A stretch of DNA of 46,117 bases from Chloroflexota bacterium (GTDB lineage Bacteria > Chloroflexota > UBA6077 > FW602-bin22 > JAMCVK01). The stretch is taken from assembly GCA_023475225.1 (NCBI GenBank), contig JAMCVK010000042.1, positions 1 through 46,117 of the forward strand, read 5' to 3'. Position 1 is the stretch's first letter, and every line of letters starts with the position of its first letter. Below, in pieces: positions 16,329 to 25,297 of the stretch. Both the position numbers and the translations under genes were made by a program. The notes beneath the pieces are model-generated. The model did not search any database and had not been told where the DNA came from. It worked only from the letters and a program-made list of their open reading frames with translations.

Positions 16329-17377
16329 AGGCGACTCAGTCGAGAGCCGCTCATTTACCGGGCGTCTCATTGCTTAGGGGGCTTTTCTCCCCGCTTATCG
16401 CCATCATTCTAGCCCTGGGCATGGGGGCGTTACTGATCCTGGGGTCAGGGGTGAATCCACTAGCAGCTTACAGGGCTCTCTTTCTGGCTGCTTTTGGTGG
16501 CCCACTGAGCCTGAGCGAGGTATTAGTTAGAACGATACCGCTGCTCTTGATCGGACTTGGCCTGACCATCGCTTTCCGTTGTCGAGTGTGGAATATCGGT
16601 GCGGAGGGACAACTGTATATAGGCGCCCTGGCTGCTACTTGGCTAGCGCTCACCTTCAGCGATATTCCGGGGCTTCTGCTTCTTTTCTTGATGTTTGTGA
16701 TCAGCTTCCTGGCGGGCGCCTTTTGGGGGGCGATTCCCGGCGCGTTGAAAGCTAAGTTTGGAGTGAGCGAAATCATTACCTCACTGATGTTAAATTATGT
16801 TGCCTTTTTCTTTGTCAGTTATCTAGTCCGCGTACCCCTAAAAAATCCCCAGTACTACCTGCCGGAGACGGCTCATATCCCTGAAGCCACCCAGCTACCG
16901 ATTTTGATTCCCAAGAGCTCCCTACATCTGGGCATCGTTGTTCCCTTGCTTTGTGTGCCCCTGGTCTACATCCTGCTCTGGAAAACGGTGCTCGGATACA
17001 AGATTCGAGCGGTAGGCATTAGTCCCCAGGCCGCTCGCTATGCGGGAATCAACGTAGCCAGGTACATCATCTTAGCGATGGTCCTGAGTGGGGGACTGGC
17101 TGGGTTGGCCGGAATGATTGAGGTGGCTGGTGTGCAATATCGCCTGACGGCCTATATCTCATCGCAATATGGCTTCACAGCTATCGTCGTGGCCCTTTTG
17201 GGACGTCTCCATCCTGTTGGTGTTCTCTTCGCCGCTTTCCTTTTCGCGGCGTTGATTGTGGGAGCAGACGCCATGCAGCGCGTGGTTGGGCTCTCTGTGA
17301 ACCTGGTGTATGTTATAGAGGGATTGGTGGTCATCTTCGTTTTGGGGTCTGAGGCCCTCCGTCGGCGAAGGAGATAG
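16322..17377 (+). CDS. BMP-type nucleoside ABC transporter permease 1
   Basis: The 351-residue membrane protein has around nine to ten hydrophobic segments and the BPD_transp_2 pattern of YufP/NupB permeases. Typical parts are the GSGVNPLAAYRALF loop, RCRVWNIGAEGQLYIGALAA, the GVSEIITSLMLNY segment and ISPQAARYAGIN in the coupling region that contacts the ATPase. It begins 7 bases inside the ATPase gene and ends 2 bases before the second permease, so all three are translationally linked. Confidence 0.93.
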   Translation: MLKATQSRAAHLPGVSLLRGLFSPLIAIILALGMGALLILGSGVNPLAAYRALFLAAFGGPLSLSEVLVRTIPLLLIGLGLTIAFRCRVWNIGAEGQLYIGALAATWLALTFSDIPGLLLLFLMFVISFLAGAFWGAIPGALKAKFGVSEIITSLMLNYVAFFFVSYLVRVPLKNPQYYLPETAHIPEATQLPILIPKSSLHLGIVVPLLCVPLVYILLWKTVLGYKIRAVGISPQAARYAGINVARYIILAMVLSGGLAGLAGMIEVAGVQYRLTAYISSQYGFTAIVVALLGRLHPVGVLFAAFLFAALIVGADAMQRVVGLSVNLVYVIEGLVVIFVLGSEALRRRRR

Positions 17378-17379
17378 AT

Positions 17380-18330
17380 ATGGATTGGTCAAAGCTACTC
17401 ACAGAGGCTTTTCTGATAGGGCTGAGCGCCTCGACTATCCGTCTGGCTACGCCGGTGCTGGTCGTTGTTCTGGGGGAGATCTTCGCTGAGTTATCAGGTG
17501 TCCTCAACCTGGGTCTTGAAGGAATGATGCTCATGGGGGCGATCGGTGGCTTCGTTACCACTTATATTACGGGTAATCCTTGGCTGGGGCTGTTGATTGG
17601 CACATTGGCCGGTGGATTGATGGGATTGCTGATGGCCTTTCTGACCGTCACCCTGCGCGTCGATCAGGTGATCAGCGGGATCGCCCTGGTAATTCTTGGA
17701 CAAGGGGTGAGCGGGTTCGTCTTTCGCCGCATATTCGGTGCCTTCAAGGTCCCGCCAGGCATCCAGGGTTTTGAGGTCATCCACGTTCCTATTCTGGATA
17801 GGATCCCTATCCTGGGGCCGGTTCTGCTGGAGCATACCATTCTTGTTTACCTGGTCTTTGCCTTGGTCCCCCTGACCTGGATCGCTCTTAACCGTACCAC
17901 CATCGGACTTAAGTTAAGGGCAGTAGGGGAGCATCCGAGAGCGGCCGATACTGTAGGAATCAACGTCTACCTGGTGCGTTACTCGGCAGTCATCTTTGGA
18001 GGGGTTATGGCTGGATTAGGAGGGGCTATCCTTACGGTGGGGCAGCTTCATTTCTTTGTGGAGAACGTCACTGCCGGGCGTGGTTGGATTGCTATCGCCT
18101 TAGTCATCTTCGCCAAATGGGATCCGTTTCGGGCCCTGGGGGGAGCGCTGCTCTTCGGCTTCGCCGATGCCCTGCAGATGCGCTTACAGGCCCTTGGCTT
18201 CGCCATCCTTCCCTATGAGTTTCTCATAATGGTGCCCTATCTGCTAACTATCCTGGTGTTATTAGGAGCGGTGGGCAGGACGGTGCCACCGGCAGCTCTA
18301 ACTGTCCCTTACGAAAAAGAGCAGGGTTAA
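17380..18330 (+). CDS. BMP-type nucleoside ABC transporter permease 2
   Basis: The second permease (316 residues) is the YufQ/NupC-type partner. It has the family's opening TPVLVVVLGEIFAELSGVL and NLGLEGMMLMGAIGGF, a VDQVISGIALVILGQG segment, and the coupling motif RAVGEHPRAADTVGINV. About eight to nine transmembrane segments are visible. With the binding lipoprotein, the double ATPase and permease 1, it completes one importer. The usual cargo class (nucleosides, purines or flavins) is established for the family; the actual substrate here is not known. Confidence 0.93.
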   Translation: MDWSKLLTEAFLIGLSASTIRLATPVLVVVLGEIFAELSGVLNLGLEGMMLMGAIGGFVTTYITGNPWLGLLIGTLAGGLMGLLMAFLTVTLRVDQVISGIALVILGQGVSGFVFRRIFGAFKVPPGIQGFEVIHVPILDRIPILGPVLLEHTILVYLVFALVPLTWIALNRTTIGLKLRAVGEHPRAADTVGINVYLVRYSAVIFGGVMAGLGGAILTVGQLHFFVENVTAGRGWIAIALVIFAKWDPFRALGGALLFGFADALQMRLQALGFAILPYEFLIMVPYLLTILVLLGAVGRTVPPAALTVPYEKEQG

Positions 18331-18428
18331 GATGAATCAAGCGGCGGTGAAGTATCTTCAATCGAACAGAAGGAAAATGAGGCTCCATTAGCGGTACTAT
18401 CTCTGAAACAGGGATAAGGGGAACTTTA

Positions 18429-18458
18429 CCTAAAAATCATAACAATTTTAGGAGGAGA
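18429..18458 (+). promoter_or_regulatory. Hairpin overlapping the ribosome site of methyltransferase copy 2
   Basis: CCTAAAA (18429-18435) can pair with TTTTAGG (18446-18452), and the right arm runs into the Shine-Dalgarno sequence AGGAGGAG just before GTG 18465. Pairing would partly cover the ribosome site, suggesting possible translational control. Confidence 0.35.
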
Positions 18459-18464
18459 CTAGAC

Positions 18465-19841
18465 GTGAGGAATAATGTGAGGTTGCTCGATGTGCTTGAC
18501 CGAGCGGAGACAGGGCCGGTGATGGACGAAAAGGAGTTCGACCTCAAGATGGTCGCTGGCAAGGTGCCAAGGCTACAGCGGGAGTTCAACATCCATTGGG
18601 ACCGCGTCACCCTGGTCAACACTGATAATGAGCTCGCTGATCGCGCTTTTGAGGCTGGACTGAAGATGGCCGCTGACGTTGGGCTTTACTGCACTGATAC
18701 GGGCAGACGGATTGTGTTTACGCGCGAGGAGCTATTGCGCTATGCCCGCCATGCCCCAATCGAAGTGCCCATCGGTGAGCACCTTGACCGCCACATCGTG
18801 CGGAAACGGGTGCCTGAGGATAAGCATCCACCCACAATCATCGGGGGGCCATTGGGACAAACCTTACCTGAAGACCTCTTTGTGCCCATCATGCATAGCC
18901 ATGCCCTGGAGCCTATCGTGGACACTGTAATCAATGGAACACTTGAGACCTGTTATGGTCGGGACCCCCGCACCCACTCCCCTTGGGAAGTGATGGTCGC
19001 CTGGCGAGAGCTTGAGCTCTGTAAACTAGCGGTCAGCATGGCTGGTCGGCCAGGGATCGCCATCGGTTGTGTAGAGAATGCCCCCAGTGAGATTGGGGAG
19101 ATCTCGGCCTCTTCTTATAGTGGGTTCAGCCAGTATGATTGGCATCAGGTGGCCGTCGTTAGCGAGCTCAAGACCAACTATGCCCTCCTCTCCAAGATTG
19201 CCCATCTGGTGAGAACACAATGCGTTATTCACGGCTTCTATAATGCCATCTATGGGGGTCTCCCCGGTGGCGCGGAGGGTGCAGCTATCAGCACGGTAGC
19301 GGGCATGCTCTTGATTCAAGCGGCCTATATGGCCACCTCCCATGCGATGTGTCCAACCCATCCGTTCAATCTCAACGACACTGGCCCGGAGACGCTCTGG
19401 GCGATGAGCCTAGCGACCCAAGCCCTGGCCGGCCATACAAATCTGATGATCGATGTTTTGACCTCCCCCGTCGGCGGACCAGGCACGAAGACGCTGCTCT
19501 ATGAGTGTGCGGCGGTGGCTGCTATGGGCACCTGCTCTGGAGCGGCGCGACTGATGGGTGTGAGGGCGACCTGTGGCAAGTATAGAGGACATTCTAGCGG
19601 CCTGGAATCCCGCTTTAATGGTGAGGTGGGGCATGCCATAGCTGGTATGAGTAGAGAGCAGGTCAATGAGATCGTCAAACGTACTGTTCCTAAATATATC
19701 AATGACCTACCCCAAGAGCCCAAGGGTAAGGTCTTCCCTGAAGTGTATGATATGCGAACGATGCGACCAAACAGCGAGTGGCAGGGGCTCTATGAGGAGG
19801 TCAAGGAGGAGATGGTCGCGCTCGGAATCCCGCTCGTTTAG
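18465..19841 (+). CDS. Pyrrolysine-lacking MtmB-family methyltransferase, copy 2
   Basis: The 458-residue protein is a paralogue of the product at 10829-12208, roughly 60% identical by eye. The similarity is highest in the core (SEIGEISASSY, YDWHQVA, VSELKTNYALL, KIAHLVRT) and lower in the first 50 residues. The active-site stretch is AGRPGIAIGCVENAPSEIG, with Gly201 (codon GGT at 19065) at the pyrrolysine position of MtmB. Differences from copy 1 around the pocket, such as VENAP for VETSP and NLNDTGPETLW for ESDTAPEIVW, suggest related but different substrates or a heteromeric partner. GTG 18465 follows an AGGAGGAG site. A molybdenum hydroxylase begins 65 bases downstream. Confidence 0.85.
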   Translation: MRNNVRLLDVLDRAETGPVMDEKEFDLKMVAGKVPRLQREFNIHWDRVTLVNTDNELADRAFEAGLKMAADVGLYCTDTGRRIVFTREELLRYARHAPIEVPIGEHLDRHIVRKRVPEDKHPPTIIGGPLGQTLPEDLFVPIMHSHALEPIVDTVINGTLETCYGRDPRTHSPWEVMVAWRELELCKLAVSMAGRPGIAIGCVENAPSEIGEISASSYSGFSQYDWHQVAVVSELKTNYALLSKIAHLVRTQCVIHGFYNAIYGGLPGGAEGAAISTVAGMLLIQAAYMATSHAMCPTHPFNLNDTGPETLWAMSLATQALAGHTNLMIDVLTSPVGGPGTKTLLYECAAVAAMGTCSGAARLMGVRATCGKYRGHSSGLESRFNGEVGHAIAGMSREQVNEIVKRTVPKYINDLPQEPKGKVFPEVYDMRTMRPNSEWQGLYEEVKEEMVALGIPLV

Positions 19842-19906
19842 ATCGTACTTGCCGATCGGGAGGAGTGAACGTCTGGGGTTTTATAGCAATTCGGCGGAGG
19901 AGGACG

Positions 19907-20773
19907 GTGCGCTTCGAATGCCTGGAGCCCCATAGCCTCGAGGAAGCCTTATCGCTGCTTGCTGAGTATGGAGGAAAAGCGAAGCCCCTCGCTGGCGGGA
20001 CCGATCTGCTGGTCGATCTCAAGCTCGGTCGCCTGACTATTCCCTACATCGTCAACCTTAAGCGCATTCCAGGGCTCGGTCGAATCGAGCCTGCAGCTGG
20101 TGGGTTAGGCATAGGTGCCCTCGCCACCGTTGGTGCAGTGGAGATCTTGCCCCTTATCCAGAGGCGCTGGGCTATGCTCGCTCAGGCGGCACACTGCTTG
20201 GGCTCGCCGCAAGTGCGGAACATTGCTACAGTGGCGGGTAACCTTTGCCGCGCCGCACCGTCAGCGGACATGGCTCCTGTCCTCCTCGCCCTGGATGCCA
20301 GCGTTGAGATAGCCAGCCTGTCTGGGAGAAGAGTGGTTCCCTTGGAGAAATTCTTCCGTGGCCCAGGGGCGACGATCCTAGAGCCCCAGGAGCTACTTAC
20401 GGCCATTTATGTGAGTGATCTTCCACCCGGAACAGCGGGCGTCTATCTGAAGCTTGGACCGCGGCGGGCGATGGATCTGGCCATCGTGGGAGTGGCTGCT
20501 CTCCTGAGAGTACAGGAGGGGGTCTGTCGGGGGGTGAGAATAGCCCTGGGGGCTGTTGCTCCCACGCCGCTGTGGGCGCGACGGGCTGAGGAGGTGGTTG
20601 AGGGTCGGTCGCTCGATGATGATGTCCTGGAGATGGCTGGTGAAGTGGCGGCGGAGGAATCCCGTCCCATAAGCGACATTCGTGCCTCTGCCACTTACCG
20701 CCGAGCGATGGTTAAGGTCTTAGTGAAACGGGCGCTCAGCCAAGCCTGGGAATCGGCTCAAATGAAGCTCTAA
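19907..20773 (+). CDS. Molybdenum hydroxylase FAD-binding subunit, set 1
   Basis: This is the medium (CoxM/XdhB-type) subunit of a xanthine dehydrogenase-family enzyme; it passes electrons from the Fe-S clusters to an acceptor through FAD. From GTG 19907 it is 288 residues starting VRFECLEPHSLEEAL, the normal family beginning, and GGAGGAGGA stands just upstream. FAD-contacting motifs are PLAGGTDLLVDLK and TVAGNLCRAAPSADMAP. The C-terminal part has the VRIALGAVAPTP and ISDIRASATYRR segments seen in related subunits. An ATG at 19865 would add 14 unrelated residues. It forms an operon with the two genes after it. Confidence 0.92.
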   Translation: MRFECLEPHSLEEALSLLAEYGGKAKPLAGGTDLLVDLKLGRLTIPYIVNLKRIPGLGRIEPAAGGLGIGALATVGAVEILPLIQRRWAMLAQAAHCLGSPQVRNIATVAGNLCRAAPSADMAPVLLALDASVEIASLSGRRVVPLEKFFRGPGATILEPQELLTAIYVSDLPPGTAGVYLKLGPRRAMDLAIVGVAALLRVQEGVCRGVRIALGAVAPTPLWARRAEEVVEGRSLDDDVLEMAGEVAAEESRPISDIRASATYRRAMVKVLVKRALSQAWESAQMKL

Positions 20774-20825
20774 GTAGAACGGTTGATTATATAGGCTGTT
20801 TTGCCCCTTTTCAGGAGATAACACC

Positions 20826-21311
20826 GTGGCAAAGCAACAAATACGGCTCAAAGTAAATGGTGAAACCTACGAAATCCTCGTCGAACCGTATATCACCCTC
20901 CTGGAAGCCCTTCGGGAGGAGCTCAGACTGACCGGAACGAAGAAAGGCTGTGATCTCGGTGACTGTGGGACCTGCACCGTTCTGCTTGAAGGTAAAGCTG
21001 TAAACTCCTGTTTGGTGCTGGCCATAGATGCCCGAGATAAGGAGGTCACGACGGTGGAGGGGTTGGCCCAGGGGGGAAAGATGCATCCGCTCCAGGAGGC
21101 CTTTATCGAGCACGGCGCGATTCAATGCGGCTATTGTACCCCAGGCATGCTTCTTTCAGCCAAGGCCTTGCTGGATATGAATGAGCATCCAAGTGAGGAA
21201 GAGGTACGCGCGGCCATTGCGGGTAACCTCTGCCGCTGTACAGGCTATGTCCGGATCGTTGAGGCTATCCTGGCTGCCGCTGAATCCTTAGCCAGAAGGG
21301 GGAACGGATAG
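20826..21311 (+). CDS. Molybdenum hydroxylase 2Fe-2S subunit, set 1
   Basis: The 161-residue small subunit (CoxS/XdhC type) carries two [2Fe-2S] clusters. The plant-ferredoxin-like N-terminal cluster is held by Cys residues in KKGCDLGDCGTCTV and a later NSC. The C-terminal helical-domain cluster is held by QCGYCTPGM and NLCRCTGY. The GTG at 20826 follows AGGAG by about ten bases. The stop is one base before the ATG of the large subunit, so the genes are tightly coupled. Confidence 0.95.
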   Translation: MAKQQIRLKVNGETYEILVEPYITLLEALREELRLTGTKKGCDLGDCGTCTVLLEGKAVNSCLVLAIDARDKEVTTVEGLAQGGKMHPLQEAFIEHGAIQCGYCTPGMLLSAKALLDMNEHPSEEEVRAAIAGNLCRCTGYVRIVEAILAAAESLARRGNG

Positions 21312-21312
21312 G

Positions 21313-23598
21313 ATGGAAGGAGCTGTAATCGGCCAGAGTGTGCCTCGTCTTGACTCACCTGCCAAGGCCATAGGAAAGGCAGACTTTACGGCTGATCTGA
21401 GGTTCCAGGGGATGCTGCAGGCCAAGATCCTGGGCAGCAAGCATGCCCACGCTAGAATAAGCCATATTGACACCACTTTGGCGGAGAGGCTGCCTGGTGT
21501 GCAGGCCGTGATTACGGCGAAGGATGCCCCTGCCGTCCGCTATGGGGTCTATCTGAAAGATGAGGTCCTGCTTGCTCGGGAGAAGGTGTGCTATCTAGAA
21601 GAGCCCGTGGCGGCTGTGGCGGCTGTTGATGAGGATTGTGCCAGCGAGGCCCTGGCACTGATCAGGGTCGAATATGAGCCTCTGCCGGCTGTCTTCGATC
21701 CCCTTGAGGCGATGCAGCCTGATGCCGCCCTTATCCACCAGGATTCATCTTCGTATAAGGCCGTATTTCCCTCAGTGAGATATGGCAATGTCTGTATGTA
21801 CACCCGCATCGAACATGGTAACGTGGAGGAAGGCCTTGCTGCTGCTGATCTCATCGTCGAGGATACCTTCTGCACCCAACCGGTCCATCAGTGCTACCTG
21901 GAACCCCACGCTGTAGTAGCCCTGTTCGACGCCTCAGGCAAGTTAACGGTTTGGTCAAGTACTCAACAGGTATTCGTCTCTCAGGCCACCCTAGCGGAGG
22001 TGTTGCAGATACCGATGACTAAGGTTCGGGTCATCAACACCTACCTGGGAGGGGGCTTCGGAGGGAAGTTAAATCCCTGGTTAGAGGGTATCGCGGCCTT
22101 GCTTGCTCGAAAGTCTGCTAGGCCGGTGAAGCTGGTATTCAATCGGCTGGAGGAGTTTATGGCTACCCAGCCGCGCGCTCCTTTTATCATAGAGTTGAAA
22201 ACGGGCGTCAAGCGTGATGGACGGATTGTCGTCAGGGTGGCAAAGATAATCGGTGATGCCGGCGCCTACGCCGATCATGCGCTGGGGGAGACGGCCCAGG
22301 CCGCGGTGCGGGTGCAAGGCCCTTACAAGATTCCGCATATGCGGGCGGAGGGCTTCTGTGTCTATACAAACAAGGTTAACTTCGGCTGTTACCGTGGCTA
22401 TGGTGTTCCCCAGGCCGTCTTCGCCGCAGAATCACAGATGGATATCATCGCTGAACGGTTGGGACTGGATCCGTTGGCATTTCGGGCTATCAATCTGGCT
22501 GAGGATGGCGACCTCCTTCCTTCTGGGGAACGCCTGCGCTGCGTCTCAATCAAAGAGACGATGCAGACAGCCGCCGAACGGGCCGATTGGATGGAGAAGA
22601 GGGTCAACAAAGTGGCTGGTCGGGGCATTGGGATCGGCAACGCCTACACCAACACGGGTATGCTAGCCTCCAGCGTCTTCCTTAGAAGCAATGAAGACGG
22701 AACTTTTCAGATATTCAGCGGCGTTGTGGACATCGGTACTGGGGCAAATACCATCCTCTGCCAAATTGCGGCCGAGGAGTTAGGGGTTCCTCTCGAGGAT
22801 GTGAGCATCGTCTCTGGCGACACAGATATGGCGCCCTATGATCTTGGTTCCATCGCAACCCGTGTAACCTACGATACAGGTAATGCCGTCAGGTTGGCCG
22901 CTATGGACGTCAAGCGCCAGCTCTTCGAGATAGCCGCTAAGCGTTTGGAGGCCAACATCGAGGATCTGGAGATTGGGCACAGGCACATCTACGTCAAGGG
23001 ATCCCCAGATAAAGGAGTGACCGTTGCTGAAATCTGTCAACATGGCCTCTATGTTGAGGGTGGTCCGATCGTCGGCAGGGGTAAATTTCTGGGGGTGCCC
23101 TCTTTTAAGACACAACCCGGCGAGGGTTATCCTCTGGACCCTTATCCCTCGTTCATTTTTGGGACGCATATTGCTGAAGTGGAGGTGGATAAGGATACTG
23201 GGCAGGTGAAAGTGTTGCGCATCGTCGCCGTGCACGACCTTGGCCGGGCCATAAACCCCCTTGCGGCGATGGCCCAGATCGAGGGTGGTATTGGGCAGGG
23301 GCTTGGCTATGTCCTGACTGAGCGGATGATCTTCAATGAGGAAGGCAGGGTCTTAAACCCTACCCTGTTGGACTATAAAGTACCCACAGCTTTGGATATG
23401 CCCCAGATGGAGGTAGTCATCTTAGAGTATCCGGACGAGCTGGCTCCTTTTGGGGCGAAGGGGATCGGCGAGTTGCCCCAAATATGCGCACCAGCGGCTG
23501 TCGCCAACGCTGTGGCCGATGCCATCGGCGTTCGTATCAGGGAACTCCCGCTAACAGCAGAAAAGATCTTGGAAGCCCTGCGACAAGATAGCGTTTAA
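21313..23598 (+). CDS. Molybdenum hydroxylase large (molybdopterin-binding) subunit, set 1
   Basis: The 761-residue large subunit hydroxylates a heterocyclic or aldehyde substrate at the Mo centre. It shows an N-terminal aldehyde oxidase a/b-hammerhead domain (VPRLDSPAKAIGKADFTADL) and Mo-pterin motifs GGGFGGK, CYRGYGVPQ and VDIGTGANTILCQIAAEELG. The C-terminal GAKGIGELPQICAPAA supplies the catalytic base Glu in GxGE. It lacks the AYRCSFR or AYRGAGR active-site loop of CO dehydrogenases, so CO is excluded. Family members oxidise purines, nicotinate or related rings. Context with an amidohydrolase and a purine-class importer favours a purine-like substrate, which is an inference. Confidence 0.92.
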   Translation: MEGAVIGQSVPRLDSPAKAIGKADFTADLRFQGMLQAKILGSKHAHARISHIDTTLAERLPGVQAVITAKDAPAVRYGVYLKDEVLLAREKVCYLEEPVAAVAAVDEDCASEALALIRVEYEPLPAVFDPLEAMQPDAALIHQDSSSYKAVFPSVRYGNVCMYTRIEHGNVEEGLAAADLIVEDTFCTQPVHQCYLEPHAVVALFDASGKLTVWSSTQQVFVSQATLAEVLQIPMTKVRVINTYLGGGFGGKLNPWLEGIAALLARKSARPVKLVFNRLEEFMATQPRAPFIIELKTGVKRDGRIVVRVAKIIGDAGAYADHALGETAQAAVRVQGPYKIPHMRAEGFCVYTNKVNFGCYRGYGVPQAVFAAESQMDIIAERLGLDPLAFRAINLAEDGDLLPSGERLRCVSIKETMQTAAERADWMEKRVNKVAGRGIGIGNAYTNTGMLASSVFLRSNEDGTFQIFSGVVDIGTGANTILCQIAAEELGVPLEDVSIVSGDTDMAPYDLGSIATRVTYDTGNAVRLAAMDVKRQLFEIAAKRLEANIEDLEIGHRHIYVKGSPDKGVTVAEICQHGLYVEGGPIVGRGKFLGVPSFKTQPGEGYPLDPYPSFIFGTHIAEVEVDKDTGQVKVLRIVAVHDLGRAINPLAAMAQIEGGIGQGLGYVLTERMIFNEEGRVLNPTLLDYKVPTALDMPQMEVVILEYPDELAPFGAKGIGELPQICAPAAVANAVADAIGVRIRELPLTAEKILEALRQDSV

Positions 23599-23633
23599 GT
23601 CTTCTTGTAAGAGTGAGCTGAATTCGTTCGTCA

Positions 23634-23639
23634 TATAAT
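23634..23639 (+). promoter_or_regulatory. Possible -10 element in the gap before the ECF genes
   Basis: A TATAAT stands at 23634-23639 in a 236-base gap without genes. The matching -35 is poor. The rest of the gap (23640-23834) is a long potential leader ending in AGGAGG before the next ATG. I looked for purine, cobalamin and TPP riboswitch cores and saw none. Confidence 0.35.
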
Positions 23640-23834
23640 ATATAGCCTTAGAACCCATCCTATTAGGTGGTGGAAACTCGGCCTTCTAGCTCACCTGTGC
23701 GGTCGATCAGGTTTTGAAGGGGATCCAACGGGCTTGTCGGAAGACATTCCAGAGAGGAGGTGTAAAATGCGTTTAGAGGTTAGCGAGCTAGGAGGGTGAG
23801 TGAACTAAATTTTTCAGCGGAATAGGAGGTTGGC

Positions 23835-24392
23835 ATGAAACCGATTCATATCGCTATCATTGCCATCGCGGCGGGGATCAATGGTGTTCTTGACGCTTTC
23901 GGGGTAGTTAGTGCCCAGATCGTGCCTGGCGTGGCCGCCTTCTATCCAGCAGTCGCCTTCCAGATCGCCTTTGGGGCATGGTTTGGGATCTGGGGTGTAC
24001 TTGGTTGCTGGTTGGGTGCCTTCTTCGGAGGGGTAATCAGTGGTATGCCGGTGTTACCGGCGCTGGTGATGAAGTTTGGCGCTGGACTGCAGGCCCTGGT
24101 GGTAGCCCTGGCCTTTCGAGCCTTTAACGTCAACCCGGCGTTGCCCACGAAGAAGGATTGGGTATACTACATTATCTTCGGCGTCGTTGTGGCCCACCTT
24201 TTTGGCGCAACGTGGGGGGTGGGTTCGCTGGCGGCCTTTGGCATCATACCTTGGGGTGTCTTCTGGGTGGCCTGGGTGCCTTGGGTCATCGGCAACATGA
24301 TCGTCGTGGCGATCATTACTACCCCGCTGTTCCTGGGCGTGTCTCGAGTGGTGCTGCGGAGTGCAGCCTACATGAAGGGAATGGTAGCGTAG
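23835..24392 (+). CDS. Predicted ECF transporter S component (substrate-binding membrane protein)
   Basis: This 185-residue protein has about five to six hydrophobic segments and almost no large loops, with many Gly, Ala and Trp residues (FGAWFGIWGVLGCWLGAFFGG, read in two pieces). The size, topology and position directly ahead of EcfT and EcfA genes make it the likely substrate-capturing subunit of an energy-coupling-factor importer. I cannot match it to a characterised S family such as ThiT, RibU, BioY, YkoE or QueT, so the ligand is unknown. TAGGAGG precedes the ATG. Its placement between purine-type catabolic genes suggests it takes up the substrate or a cofactor precursor. Confidence 0.7.
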   Translation: MKPIHIAIIAIAAGINGVLDAFGVVSAQIVPGVAAFYPAVAFQIAFGAWFGIWGVLGCWLGAFFGGVISGMPVLPALVMKFGAGLQALVVALAFRAFNVNPALPTKKDWVYYIIFGVVVAHLFGATWGVGSLAAFGIIPWGVFWVAWVPWVIGNMIVVAIITTPLFLGVSRVVLRSAAYMKGMVA

Positions 24393-24487
24393 ATTTGGCG
24401 GGTCTCCTCCTGCCCTGGTGGGCAGGAAGAGACCCCACTCATTGAGTGGGTGCAAATTAGAAAAAAGGAGAATCAGAAAGTTCATTG

Positions 24488-25294
24488 ATGGCTAGCTCTG
24501 TAAAGACTCTATTCCATTACTCCGCTGGGCAGACGGTGATTCACCGTCTAAATCCTGTCTCCAAGCTGCTTCTTTTGCTTTGCTTTAGCATTAGTGCTTA
24601 TCTCATCGTTAATCCACTTTATAACGTGCCCTTTTTGCTGTCCTCTTTCTTGCTGTTATATCTGGGTAAGGTTCCCAAACGAGTGCTTCAGACGTTCATT
24701 ATCGCTACTTTCTGGATGTGTATGCTGGCGACCCTCACCTTCACTATCTTCGGCGAGGCCCGCTATGGCCCCTCATTGTCCTTGCTGTTTTTTACGGTAT
24801 ACACATCTAATGTGCTCCTTGGTCTCTCCATAAGCGTCAGGTTGGGGGTGATGGCTCTCCTGAGCGCCTTATTCTTCGCTACAACAAATCAGAGGGACCT
24901 GGTGATGGGGCTACGGGCTCTCAAGTTGCCTTACCCTGTTGTTTTTGCTGTGGCTCTTGGCTTTCGCAGCCTGGCCATGTTTGCTACCGACTTTGCTACT
25001 ATCCGGGAAGCCCAGCTATCGCGAGCTCTGGACCCGACAAAGGGTAATGCTATCGAGAAGGCCAGAAAAAATCTAGCTTTCGGTATTCCTCTGGTGGTCC
25101 TGGCCATTAAGCGCATGGAGACGATCGCCAGTGCCATGGAGTGCCGAGCCTTTGGCGCTGGACTACCACGTACTGACTATCACCGCATTAAATATACATT
25201 GACTGATGTACTGGTTATCGCCTCTCTATTGAGCGTCACCATCGCCGTGGCTGTGCTCAGATATGGTTTCGGAATGTTTGGCCTGGGAGTTTGA
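24488..25294 (+). CDS. ECF transporter T component (EcfT/CbiQ family)
   Basis: The 268-residue membrane scaffold has several hydrophobic segments in the first two thirds and the two coupling helices typical of EcfT, each with an Ala-Arg-Gly-like core: EAQLSRALD near residue 180 and AMECRAFGAG near residue 218. These helices contact the two ATPase domains. N-terminal HRLNPVSKLLLLL matches the usual start of the family (DPRTKL-like). A TTG codon sits just before ATG 24488; the ribosome site GGAG is some 17 bases away, so the exact start is uncertain. It ends 3 bases before the ATPase gene. Confidence 0.9.
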   Translation: MASSVKTLFHYSAGQTVIHRLNPVSKLLLLLCFSISAYLIVNPLYNVPFLLSSFLLLYLGKVPKRVLQTFIIATFWMCMLATLTFTIFGEARYGPSLSLLFFTVYTSNVLLGLSISVRLGVMALLSALFFATTNQRDLVMGLRALKLPYPVVFAVALGFRSLAMFATDFATIREAQLSRALDPTKGNAIEKARKNLAFGIPLVVLAIKRMETIASAMECRAFGAGLPRTDYHRIKYTLTDVLVIASLLSVTIAVAVLRYGFGMFGLGV

Positions 25295-25297
25295 AAG

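Noticed and set aside
10829-19841. In-frame TAG (pyrrolysine) codons in the MtmB-like genes
   Set aside because: Both frames read through without TAG; the aligned codons are GGC and GGT for glycine.
23599-23834. Purine, cobalamin or TPP riboswitch before the ECF genes
   Set aside because: The long leader invites one, but I could not find the conserved core motifs of these classes.
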